NCBI RefSeq assembly: GCF_000153805.1
Contig: NZ_DS022298.1
Span: 1,223,434 to 1,287,433 of the forward strand
DNA length: 64,000 bases
DNA from: Synechococcus sp. BL107
GTDB taxonomy: Bacteria > Cyanobacteriota > Cyanobacteriia > PCC-6307 > Cyanobiaceae
Direction of reading: 5' to 3'
Numbering within the stretch: the stretch's first letter is position 1; each line of letters opens with the position of its first letter. The notes below the pieces were generated by a model. That model saw only the letters and a list, made by a program, of their open reading frames with translations. It searched no databases and had not been told where the DNA came from. The position numbers were made by a program, and so were the translations under genes. Positions 24,917-32,840 of this stretch are shown here, piece after piece.

Positions 24917-24961
24917 CGTTCCTTGACCCAAGTCGGACTGCACCCCTTAGAGGGGCGAACG
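24917..24961 (-). promoter_or_regulatory. glutamine-II (downstream-peptide) riboswitch, copy 2
   Basis: On the minus strand CGTTC (from 24961) pairs with GAACG (24921-24917). P2 is CCCCT-CTA-AGGGG, followed by GTGCAGTC, a short linker, and CAAGGAACGGGGACC, which is identical in copy 1. P2 loops and stem bases differ from copy 1 while pairing is kept, which is covariation between the two copies. The DUF4278 start lies 28 nt downstream. Confidence 0.8.
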
Positions 24962-26179
24962 TTCTGATCTGGGGGTGAGAGGCCAGCCCACCTACGACAG
25001 GAATGGGGTGACCTCTCCTATTGTTCGCTTCCGACACCCCTATGACGCAGGTAAAGGGGCCATGCCGCATGCCATTTCTGGCGTGATGCGAAGTGTCGGG
25101 CTTTTCAAGCACCTGGGGCCAAGGTTCCAGGTAATGGACTCTCTGGCTCTGACGAGTGCCCCCCGACATGTTGGTGCCGAGATTTAGGGCAAGCCCATGG
25201 ATGGTGAGAGAACACATGGAGCAGAAGCTTGAAAAGTCAGGCTGCTTCTAACGATTGCTGTGTTGGACCGTCATCTCTCATTGATGCCTCCGATCTCAAT
25301 GGACTCACTATCGTCAGCGGTCACACACAAGGCAATCGGTCTTAACGCTCATTGTCCTTCGAACCCTATTCACCTGATGATGGGCTCGACGTGCTTGATC
25401 GAGGAAGAATTTCTGTAAGACAGGAGGAATCTGTAAGTCCTCTGATAGGTCGCACTTAGTGGCTTATTCAGCAAGCTGCTTGAGCTGGCTGACCTTCAGT
25501 AACGGGGTCAAGATCGAGACGTGAAAGTCAGCTGAGGAGTGGTATGCGGGGGAATCGCAAAAGGTCAAATCGCAGTAGCTACAGCTCGGACGACCCTGTT
25601 AAGAGACCAACTTTTCTCTATCGATATTGTTCTTTGTGAATCGATATTGCAGGAGTCGATAAGGTTCTATCCCATATATAGGTGTATCTAGGGATTGCTT
25701 GAGGCCATCAAGACCTGTCAGCATTTTCTTGGGTCCGACGGCTGCGGGGAGGCAGTCGTTTTTTATGGTTCAAGACAATACGGATGTCACCAATTGGGGG
25801 CCGATAGCGCAGAACATTTGATCCATAGTCTTTTAGCTTCAGCCTTTGAAGCAAGACGGGTCCCTTCAAAAAGGATGGAGCCGTGGGGGAGTTGCTTTCG
25901 TGCTTCTCCTCTTTTTTTATAGCCTTCATGATTCAGCAATCACACGCCAAATAGGTGAATAAAAATGATTCATTTGCGCAATTGATTGAAAAGTTGGAAT
26001 CCATACTGAAGTCAAACCTAGCCATTAAAAGATTTCCGATATACGCCATCTCCACGCATCATCAGATATTAATGATTCGGGATTCTAGGCAAATATTTTG
26101 GCCAACTAGAAGATAGATGTCTGATCAGTAAGAAAGATCCTTTTGTACGGGTATATGCCGCTCTTCCAATCGTCTGGCT
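24962..26179. other. gene-poor stretch of about 1.2 kb
   Basis: Open frames at 24975-25187, 24885-25217 (minus), 25695-25922 and 25708-25929 (minus) have no ribosome binding site and no recognisable protein. I see no repeat shared with other parts. Leader of the 138-aa DUF4278 gene lies at the left end. Confidence 0.35.
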
Positions 26180-26315
26180 CCTGTATTAGCTGAGACATGT
26201 TGGGCATCGGATCGCATGAGCACGAAGGTACTACCAGCTTTCGTAATACCACTCTTTTCCATACTCTCGACGATATTTGCCCAGTTGTCGCTCGCGGCTT
26301 GATCTATTGCGACCT
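26180..26315 (-). pseudogene. degenerate copy of the 52/56-aa family
   Basis: Reading leftward, IDQAASDNWANIVESMEKSG aligns with the start of the 21847 protein (VDQTEINNWKTIAEKMAASG). After this the frame shifts, the codon for Phe in SWFYLRA is TAG, and about 19 nt coding for ADGKGDP are lost before MPNMSQLIQEP resumes. The gene is clearly disrupted. Confidence 0.65.
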
Positions 26316-26421
26316 AAGTAGATTATCAATGCTGGCAACTAATTTCTTCCTTGGGAGTGGCATCAGGTAGTAATTGCCTCATATCCCCGAGTAAAAGAGA
26401 GGGTGCAATGTTCAGCGACGG

Positions 26422-26766
26422 TCAGGCTGCTGGAACTTCTGTAGAGATACACACCCTGACGTTGTTCTGGCCTTTGGCAACAACCCAGCGTGTTCTCCGA
26501 TTTAGGACCATCGGAATACCGGTTTCCACGGCGTCGAATTCAATGGTGTTTTCGCCGAAATAGGCATTGTCCGTGTACCCGTCAAAGCCCAAGACCCTGG
26601 TTTCAACAGTTCCTTGGGCTTCATTAAGGATCAAATCAATGGCCCCTTTACTAGGTCTTGAGCCCTGGTGGTCTTTGAAGTCACATCGCAAATAGGTAGG
26701 CTCTGTGCTTGCTGCGAGAGGCCATGCCAATAGCCCAGCAGCAGCAATGGCGGTGATTCGTCTCAT
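26422..26766 (-). CDS. secreted protein, 114 aa
   Basis: From ATG at 26766 a signal peptide (MRRITAIAAAGLLAWPLAAS) is followed by a beta-rich domain with TYLRCDFKDHQG and NNVRVCISTEVP, whose two Cys may pair. The core VLGFDGYTDNAYFGENTIEF and NRRTRWVVAKG looks like a small periplasmic family common in marine Synechococcus, but I cannot name it. The signal peptide resembles that of the relic at 22840. Confidence 0.6.
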   Translation of the reverse strand: MRRITAIAAAGLLAWPLAASTEPTYLRCDFKDHQGSRPSKGAIDLILNEAQGTVETRVLGFDGYTDNAYFGENTIEFDAVETGIPMVLNRRTRWVVAKGQNNVRVCISTEVPAA

Positions 26767-26784
26767 CGGTCGGTACCCAAGCAT

Positions 26785-27328
26785 TTGTTCTTGTACCCGC
26801 TGTTTACGTTCGTCAGCGTGAATCCACTTCTAGCCCTTTGGTCCAGTCACCCCCTTCATCAACTGGCATGGGCCTAGATCCCCCTCGTTCTCTCTGAACT
26901 GAGGCCACCCAATACCTTCGGCATCGAGTGAAGACCCCTGGTGTGACTGAGTCCAGCCGCTGGATCTAGCCAGAACTGCAGGATTTTTCAATAAGAACTA
27001 TTGTCCTCTTTCTTCTGATGGATTTGCTTTAAGTGGGCCTGAAGTGGGCAAGCAAGCGCATGGAATGGTCGATGCTTGCCGTCGAAGATAATAGTTCCTA
27101 TCGGCTCGGCATTTAGGGTGCTGATAATCATGGAACTCCAGCATTCATCTTTTTCTAATTGATTATTTATGAACCCTATGGCATCAAGGGCTACATTTTG
27201 TACATTTCAGCTTTACTCAAAACGTCCACTATGAACAGAGCCTAAGTACTTATTTGCGGAGCATGGTATTTAATATTACAGGAGCCCCTTAGGAAGATAG
27301 CTATAAGAATATTAGTCGCTTCCATGTC
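26785..27328. other. gene-poor stretch
   Basis: A leftward frame (about 27020-27200) encodes protein-like sequence (MIISTLNAEPIGTIIFDGKH..) but has a start codon only inside it, so it may be a 5'-truncated relic. Nothing else is supported. Confidence 0.3.
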
Positions 27329-27490
27329 ATGCCCCAGAAACAAGAATTCTTGGCTTTCGTTGAAAAGCAAACGGCCAAGTCATTGGTGAATAATAGTCCA
27401 AAATCGCCTGATTTATTGCCTAAGCCAATACGTAGAGAATTTAGTAACAAGCTCAGTTATTGGAAGTACCAGTTTGATGGAACTTTTTGA
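27329..27490 (+). CDS. 53-aa basic soluble protein
   Basis: ATG to TGA. MPQKQEFLAFVEKQTAKSLV, then PKPIRREFSNKLSYWKYQFD. Charged, Lys-rich, no hydrophobic segment. No ribosome binding site of note and no family recognised. Confidence 0.45.
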   Translation: MPQKQEFLAFVEKQTAKSLVNNSPKSPDLLPKPIRREFSNKLSYWKYQFDGTF

Positions 27491-27700
27491 GTCTTTTATG
27501 GAACTAAATCAGCAACACATACAATTTGCAGCGGTGAAAGGTGTTATCCATCTCAGAGCACCGCCGTCTGCAATGTTCTTTTAGAGAGAGCTGAGGCGGG
27601 TATTTCGTTCAATACCCGCTGAACCCATAGGTTCCCTCACCCGATTAGACAAGAAATGAGCGTGTTTAGGTAAAGGGTTGATTGCATCAAGACGACTAAG

Positions 27701-27897
27701 CAAGGTGCAGCCCCCGGGTAGTTAGGGGCTACAACCGTTCTCAAGACCACCAGGAGACTTCCTACAGATCCCGGTGGATGCGGTGAATCTGCTTTGTCCT
27801 TCAGGTTTTCAAGGCCCACCGACTACGACTCGATGTATCGGAAGAGCTAAGTCAATGTTCCAAATACAAAGGGGCTGGACCAAGGCGGCTAAGCGAA
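27701..27897. repeat. dispersed ~190-bp repeat, copy 2
   Basis: Begins AAGGTGCAGCC like copy 1. Contains CCACCAGGAGACTTCCTACA followed by GATCCCGGTGG, and later CGATGTATCGGAAGAGCTAA and GTCAATGTTCCAAA. It abuts copy 3, giving a tandem pair. Confidence 0.65.
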
Positions 27898-28081
27898 GGA
27901 GTAGCCCCCTGAGAAGGTAAGGGGCCACCGCCTCTCTCAAACCCACCGAAGAGACTCCATATCCCGGTGGATCGTGTTCATGGTCTGGATTCCATGAACG
28001 TAATTCACTCTCTCTTCGCCAGCAGGTCTGACGCATCCACTCACTACGGGTAGATGTATCAGAAGAGCTAACTCAATGTTC
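27898..28081. repeat. dispersed ~190-bp repeat, copy 3
   Basis: Contains CCACCGAAGAGACTCCATAT then CCCGGTGGATC, a central insertion with its own small inverted repeat (TTCATGG..CCATGAA), and CACTACGGGTAGATGTATCA then GAAGAGCTAACTCAATGTTC. It lies just downstream of the short gene at 28137 on the minus strand. Confidence 0.65.
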
Positions 28082-28136
28082 TTGCCATCAGTGTTGAATC
28101 TGTTGGGCTCAGCGAAGAGATAAAGACGCTCTGCTC

Positions 28137-28313
28137 TTAACTCTTGCGTCTTTGAGGTCGACACCGCACTTGGCTTAAGCGTGACTGCTCAGCAGCAAGA
28201 TGAATCTCTTGAGCAGACAGGGGCCTCACTGAGGACATCAGAACTGGATCGGTCCAGTAATCGAGGCTGTCGAGTGTTCCTAGGCGTAATGGACAAATAG
28301 GACCCGCCTTCAT
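28137..28313 (-). CDS. 58-aa protein with duplicate at 23452
   Basis: ATG at 28313 with a good ribosome binding site (GGGAGGGAGCC). MKAGPICPLRLGTLDSLDYW, then DPVLMSSVRPLSAQEIHLAA and a basic end CRPQRRKS. The paralogue at 23452-23595 shares the C-terminal part. Soluble, no family recognised. The frame continues upstream to 28451 but the ribosome binding site favours 28313. Confidence 0.5.
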   Translation of the reverse strand: MKAGPICPLRLGTLDSLDYWTDPVLMSSVRPLSAQEIHLAAEQSRLSQVRCRPQRRKS

Positions 28314-28791
28314 GGCTCCCTCCCTTTCTAAGGGAACCCTAAAGCGAATTGTGACAATCAGCCCTCCGTCCACCGTAAATCGACACTTGCGGGGCTGGTG
28401 ATCAGACCGCTTCGAGATTTCCGTCGTTTTGATTTCCGTTTGCAGGATCAACCAGCTCTTCCTGAAGCCACCGCATGTATTTGCGGTATTTCAAGGCTGA
28501 GTTCGTCATTCCCGCCTGGTGGGTACGCCTGCAGGAGATGGTCCATCCGAAGGGAAAAGCATTTGTTTTCGTTGAGCCTTAATCGGCGTGTCGAGAGGAG
28601 TCGCTAGAGGAATCTTTCAGCAGACGATGCACCAGGGGCGCGACGGGGCTGGCCTGGGGGATCGATCAATCAATCCTGAATCGATCCAAATACTGTCAAT
28701 AGGTCATATCCGATGCTCAGAAAGTCGTGTGGTGGGCACGGCAATCGATGGACGTTCACCACACGCTCACCACATACCTACCCCTGAGCAA
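28314..28791. other. intergenic stretch left of tRNA-Pro
   Basis: No supported gene and no integrase. Short inverted segments are present near 28730-28770 (GTGGTG..CACCAC). Confidence 0.35.
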
Positions 28792-28817
28792 TAAAAAACC
28801 GCCCCTTGCGGAGCGGT
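28792..28817 (-). terminator. terminator of tRNA-Pro
   Basis: On the minus strand ACCGCTCC-GCAA-GGGGCGGT, a perfect 8-bp stem with a GCAA tetraloop, followed by TTTTTTATT. It lies about 35 nt downstream of tRNA-Pro. Confidence 0.85.
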
Positions 28818-28851
28818 GAAGATGTCAGTTGGGGGCTGACTTTTAAGCGAG

Positions 28852-28925
28852 TCGGGGAGACAGGATTCGAACCTGCGGCATCTTGCTCCCAAAGCAAGCG
28901 CGCTACCAAACTGCGCCACTCCCCG
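28852..28925 (-). tRNA. tRNA-Pro(TGG)
   Basis: Acceptor CGGGGAG pairs with CTCCCCG; anticodon stem-loop CTTGC-TTTGGGA-GCAAG gives TGG; T arm GCAGG-TTCGAAT-CCTGT; discriminator A. No encoded CCA. It bounds the accessory region on the right. Confidence 0.95.
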
Positions 28926-28938
28926 GCACCTCGACAGA

Positions 28939-30084
28939 TTAACTGTCGGTGGTCAGCCGTTTGGCAAGAGCAACACCGCTGCGGATCGCCCCTTCGCCGG
29001 TTCCGAAGTGAGGGCCCTCAATCCAGTCGCCGCAAAAGCCAACAGTGCTCTGGCGACACCACTGCAAATGACTCGGTACGGGGTGATTGAGAGGTTGTGC
29101 GGCTCCCCAGCGCATCACGCCCATCGATCGTGCTGATTCCAAGGCTTTGCAAAGAGCAGGCCAATGCACGAGGAGTTCGGGAAGAACATCGCCTAAACGT
29201 TTTGCCTCGGATTCAAGCAATGCGGGTTGGGTGCTGGGATCGATCGTTGCGCCGTTGTGTAACCCATGGGCCACCAAGCCAAGTCGAGCATCGGTCTGGC
29301 GATGCAGCACGATCCGCTCCACCCCCCAGCGTGTTTGTGCATCAGGGGTTAGCCAGATCTGCCAGGGAAGCGCAGGTGTCTGCAGGGCCACATCACCTAA
29401 ATCGAGCATCAAGTTCCAGCGGACTGTGGATGCACTGGCCTCCAAGGTTGTGAGGACCGCATCCAACTCTGTGTCGACTCCCTTAGGAACGGCGCTTCGC
29501 AACGGCACATCGTTCCACTGGAGCATCGCCAGTGACCGGGGATGGGCCAGCAAATTGCCACTCAGGACGAGGCGCTTGGCTTTGAGTTGCCAGTCTTCGG
29601 ATTGATCACACAGGGTCCAATGCTCTGGGGTGCGATTGAGCCATCGAACCCTTGTGCTGAAGTGGCTCTCAAGCTTGTTCGAGCTTTGCCCTAACAAGCC
29701 TTCACAGACACTCGCCATAACGGGTCTGCCAGTCCACCATTCGCCAGGAGATGGTGATGCTGGATCAACGGCAACGACGTGGCCGTTTGCATCGATCGCC
29801 ACCTCATGATTTTCAATGCGTTGCAGCGTTCCCGCATCTCGTAGCGGTTCGAGCAAGCCATCAACCGCTGATGGAAGGGATTCACTCAACTTGATGGCCG
29901 GAGCCCCATGGTTGATGCACCACTTCGGATCGGTACGACTGCGTCGACTGGCTGTTCGTCCTCCAGGACCTCGTCCAGCTTCCACTAAGGCAACACGACC
30001 CTGATATCCAAGCTTCTCGAGTGATGCCAGAAGGCTGCAACCACCCAGCCCGGCTCCAATAACAACAAGGTCGTAGTGATTCAC
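28939..30084 (-). CDS. renalase-like FAD-dependent oxidoreductase
   Basis: 381 aa. The N-terminus is a Rossmann FAD site (DLVVIGAGLGGCSLLASLEK, Glu at the end of strand 2 in ALVEAGRGPGGRTASRR). The C-terminus has the second FAD motif, VGFCGDWIEGPHFGTGEGAI, typical of renalase/amine-oxidase relatives. Renalases oxidise aberrant dihydronicotinamide isomers; the exact substrate here is not known. tRNA-Pro lies 14 nt downstream on the same strand. Confidence 0.8.
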   Translation of the reverse strand: MNHYDLVVIGAGLGGCSLLASLEKLGYQGRVALVEAGRGPGGRTASRRSRTDPKWCINHGAPAIKLSESLPSAVDGLLEPLRDAGTLQRIENHEVAIDANGHVVAVDPASPSPGEWWTGRPVMASVCEGLLGQSSNKLESHFSTRVRWLNRTPEHWTLCDQSEDWQLKAKRLVLSGNLLAHPRSLAMLQWNDVPLRSAVPKGVDTELDAVLTTLEASASTVRWNLMLDLGDVALQTPALPWQIWLTPDAQTRWGVERIVLHRQTDARLGLVAHGLHNGATIDPSTQPALLESEAKRLGDVLPELLVHWPALCKALESARSMGVMRWGAAQPLNHPVPSHLQWCRQSTVGFCGDWIEGPHFGTGEGAIRSGVALAKRLTTDS

Positions 30085-30093
30085 GCGGTGCGA

Positions 30094-30186
30094 TTACATC
30101 CAGTAGCGCTCTGCTGCTGCCCTTGAGAAAAGTCCTCCCAAAAGAGCTAATAAGATCGTGACTCCGAAAAAGATGAAATAAGCCAT
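30094..30186 (-). CDS. 30-aa membrane peptide
   Basis: ATG to TAA. One helix (MAYFIFFGVTILLALLGGLF) and a short charged tail ending in AAAERYWM. The size fits small thylakoid subunits, but it does not match PetL, PetM, PetN, PsbM, PsbT, PsaM or Ycf12 as I remember them. It stops 10 nt upstream of the oxidoreductase start on the same strand. Confidence 0.5.
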   Translation of the reverse strand: MAYFIFFGVTILLALLGGLFSRAAAERYWM

Positions 30187-30282
30187 TCGAAATCGTTGAC
30201 CAGAACTATGAATTGATGACTTTCTAACAGTCTAAAAATGAAGAAGGACGATGCGTCTTGAGACGGCATCATTCCGTAAGAA

Positions 30283-30354
30283 TGGGTCGCCTGAGATTCG
30301 AACTCAGGACCAGCCGGTTAAAAGCCGGATGCTCTACCGCTGAGCTAGCGACCC
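30283..30354 (-). tRNA. tRNA-Lys(TTT)
   Basis: Acceptor GGGTCGC pairs with GCGACCC, anticodon stem-loop CCGGC-TTTTAAC-CGG region gives TTT, T arm CTGAG-TTCGAAT-CTCAG, discriminator A. Confidence 0.95.
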
Positions 30355-30447
30355 TTGCCCGCTTGGGCATGCCGATTTCGGCACCAATGGAGAGTATCAC
30401 TTGGTCTGCCATCAACAAACAGACTGTTGGGCAATGACATTCCAGCC

Positions 30448-30954
30448 ATGCCAGCGCAGGTCCCGTGGCCGAATCCTTCGATTGCTCCTTCGGCTTGGGT
30501 GGCTCCAAGCGCTGTGGTGATCGGAGCTGTTTCGTTGGCGGATGGGAGCAGCCTTTGGCCCACGGCAGTGGCACGGGGGGACATGGCCGCCATCACCATC
30601 GGTGCATACAGCAATGTCCAAGATGGGGCCGTGCTGCATGGCGATCCGGGACAACCGGTCTGGATTGGCCAAGAGGTCACCATTGGTCACCGTGCGGTGA
30701 TTCATGGGGCGACCCTGAAGGATGGCTGTTTGGTGGGTATTGGCGCCATCGTTTTAAACGGCGTCACCATTGGGGAGGGTGCGCTCGTTGCGGCAGGTTC
30801 TGTGGTGACCAAGGACGTTCCACCACGAACGATGGTGATGGGGATTCCGGCCAAGGTTTGTCGAGAACTTTCTTTGGAGTGTGTGGAGGAGCAACAAGCC
30901 CATGCCCGCCGCTACTCAGATTTGGCCCAATTGCATGCGCAGCGCCTGGATTGA
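30448..30954 (+). CDS. gamma-carbonic-anhydrase family protein
   Basis: 168 aa, left-handed beta-helix of hexapeptide repeats ([47 protein letters not shown]). The three His positions ([14 protein letters not shown]) fit the zinc site of gamma carbonic anhydrases, and [11 protein letters not shown] ends the core as in YrdA/PaaY-type proteins. Activity as a carbonic anhydrase is uncertain for this short group. ATG at 30448 is chosen because the longer frame runs into tRNA-Lys. Confidence 0.85.
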   Translation: MPAQVPWPNPSIAPSAWVAPSAVVIGAVSLADGSSLWPTAVARGDMAAITIGAYSNVQDGAVLHGDPGQPVWIGQEVTIGHRAVIHGATLKDGCLVGIGAIVLNGVTIGEGALVAAGSVVTKDVPPRTMVMGIPAKVCRELSLECVEEQQAHARRYSDLAQLHAQRLD

Positions 30955-31043
30955 TTGCATCGAAATGGATCATCTGGCATGAAAAAGCGCGATATCTGAC
31001 GGGTTGTCCGTAAGATCACCGTGCGCATTTTCAAGTTGCAAGC

Positions 31044-31256
31044 ATGGTCCGAGTTGCTCTTGGCCTGGTTCTGATCCTCGCCATCGTCGGTTACTCGGCC
31101 TTCAGTGTGATTACCACTGGCCAGGTGCTCGGCATTGATGCCCGGGTCTTCCTGGTGATTGCTCCCATCCTTGCGGCGCTGAGTTGGGCCGCCTTCAACA
31201 TCGGTCGTGCCGCTGTGGGACAACTGCAGCTTTTGTTAAGACGCAGCCGCGCCTGA
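31044..31256 (+). CDS. psbY: photosystem II protein PsbY with N-terminal extra span
   Basis: Residues 31-70 (DARVFLVIAPILAALSWAAF, then NIGRAAVGQLQLLLRR) are the classic 40-residue PsbY helix of photosystem II. The frame begins 30 residues earlier with another hydrophobic helix (MVRVALGLVLILAIVGYSAF). PsbY is usually about 40 aa. No ATG occurs at the usual start; a GTG at 31125 could give the short form. Either a two-helix precursor or start misplacement. Confidence 0.75.
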   Translation: MVRVALGLVLILAIVGYSAFSVITTGQVLGIDARVFLVIAPILAALSWAAFNIGRAAVGQLQLLLRRSRA

Positions 31257-31304
31257 TTCAGGTCTTTAAAAATTCGTAGGCTGAGGGCTGCCTCGGCCGT
31301 TCCG

Positions 31305-32687
31305 TTGCTCAACGATCGATCTGTCACTCGATCCGTCACTGTGTTGGGGGCAGGGTTAGCTGGCACCGAAGCAGCCTGGCAAGTGGCTTGCGCTGGCATA
31401 CCGGTCACCTTGGTGGAGATGAGGCCTGTGCGTCGCTCACCGGCGCACCACAGCAGCGATTTTGCTGAATTGGTCTGCAGCAACAGCTTTGGTGCTCTGA
31501 GTAGCGATCGCGCCGCCGGTTTGTTGCAAGAGGAGTTGCGACGCTTGGGCTCCCTCGTGATTCGCACCGCCGATGAACATGCCGTTCCTGCCGGTGGTGC
31601 TCTCGCCGTGGACCGTGGTCGTTACAGCGCTGCGCTCACGGAGATCCTTGATCAACATCCCTTGGTGACGATTGAACGTCGCGAGCAGATGGATCTGCCA
31701 GATGTTGACGCTGTCACCGTGCTTGCAACAGGCCCACTCACCAGTGAGTCGCTCGCGAACGATTTGAGGGGGTTTACCGGCCGAGACGACTGCCATTTCT
31801 TCGATGCGGCGAGCCCCATCGTCCATGGCGACAGCATTGATCTCAATTTGGCTTTCCGAGCAAGTCGCTACGACAAAGGCGACGCCGATTACATCAACTG
31901 CCCGATGAATAAGGCCGAGTTTCTCGCGTTCCGCGAGGCTCTGCTGGAGGCAGAACAGGCGGAACTCAAGGATTTTGATCAGGAGAGTGCCAAATTCTTT
32001 GAGGGTTGCTTACCGATTGAGGAGTTGGCTCGTCGTGGTGAAGACACGATGCGCTACGGCCCTCTCAAGCCCATTGGCCTTTGGGATCCTCGTTGGGGAG
32101 ACGTCAACGATCGTGACGTGCGGAGGGCGAAGCGTGCCTACGCCGTTGTTCAACTGCGTCAGGAAGACAAAGACGGTCGCTTATGGAATCTCGTGGGTTT
32201 TCAAACCAACCTCAAATGGGGTGAACAGAAGCGGGTTTTGCAAATGATTCCCGGCTTGGCCCAGGCGGAATTTGTTCGTTTCGGGGTGATGCACCGCAAC
32301 ACCTTCCTTGAATCCCCCCAGCTGCTGGACCCAACGCTGCAGTTCCGCACACGCCGGCATCTTTTGGCCGCAGGTCAGATCACGGGAACCGAGGGGTACG
32401 CGGCGGCGGTCGCTGGAGGTTGGCTCGCGGGAACCAATGCGGCGCGGCTTGTGCGGGGTTTGGATCCCATCGCGTTGCCGAACACCACGATGGCTGGTGC
32501 CCTCACCCACTTCGTGAGCGAAGCCCCCACAAAGAAGTTTCAGCCCATGCCCCCCAACTTTGGGCTGCTGCCAGACCTCCCCGAGCGGATTCGCGACAAA
32601 CGGGCCCGTTACGGTGCGTATCGCGATCGATCCTTGGCTGATTTGGAGCCGATTCGTGCACTCATCCCAGAACCATTGCTGGCATGA
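31305..32687 (+). CDS. trmFO: tRNA (uracil-54-C5) methyltransferase TrmFO
   Basis: 460 aa. Folate- and FAD-dependent enzyme that makes ribothymidine at position 54 of tRNA. FAD motif [20 protein letters not shown], GidA-type [35 protein letters not shown], and the catalytic Cys199 in [12 protein letters not shown]. The C-terminus carries [16 protein letters not shown]. The TTG start gives the normal N-terminus. Confidence 0.95.
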   Translation: MLNDRSVTRSVTVLGAGLAGTEAAWQVACAGIPVTLVEMRPVRRSPAHHSSDFAELVCSNSFGALSSDRAAGLLQEELRRLGSLVIRTADEHAVPAGGALAVDRGRYSAALTEILDQHPLVTIERREQMDLPDVDAVTVLATGPLTSESLANDLRGFTGRDDCHFFDAASPIVHGDSIDLNLAFRASRYDKGDADYINCPMNKAEFLAFREALLEAEQAELKDFDQESAKFFEGCLPIEELARRGEDTMRYGPLKPIGLWDPRWGDVNDRDVRRAKRAYAVVQLRQEDKDGRLWNLVGFQTNLKWGEQKRVLQMIPGLAQAEFVRFGVMHRNTFLESPQLLDPTLQFRTRRHLLAAGQITGTEGYAAAVAGGWLAGTNAARLVRGLDPIALPNTTMAGALTHFVSEAPTKKFQPMPPNFGLLPDLPERIRDKRARYGAYRDRSLADLEPIRALIPEPLLA

Positions 32688-32840
32688 CCCACCCTTGCAG
32701 GGGGTGCTTGGACTGTTATTTCGACCCCATGTGATGTTGAAGATGATCGGTGCCTTGTTGACGCAGACCGCAGCGATGAATCCGCCAATCGCACATTTTG
32801 ATCCAACCCTGCAGGCTGCCCCTTAGCGTCATCATTAGAG

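Noticed and set aside
27020-27200. Leftward protein-like frame (IGTIIFDGKHRPFHALACPL)
   Set aside because: No start codon for its first half; possibly a truncated relic, too weak to list as a gene.
737-28925. Attachment-site repeats of the tRNA-Ala or tRNA-Pro 3' ends
   Set aside because: I looked for repeats of the T-arm/acceptor 3' ends within the region and saw only the two genes themselves; no integrase either.
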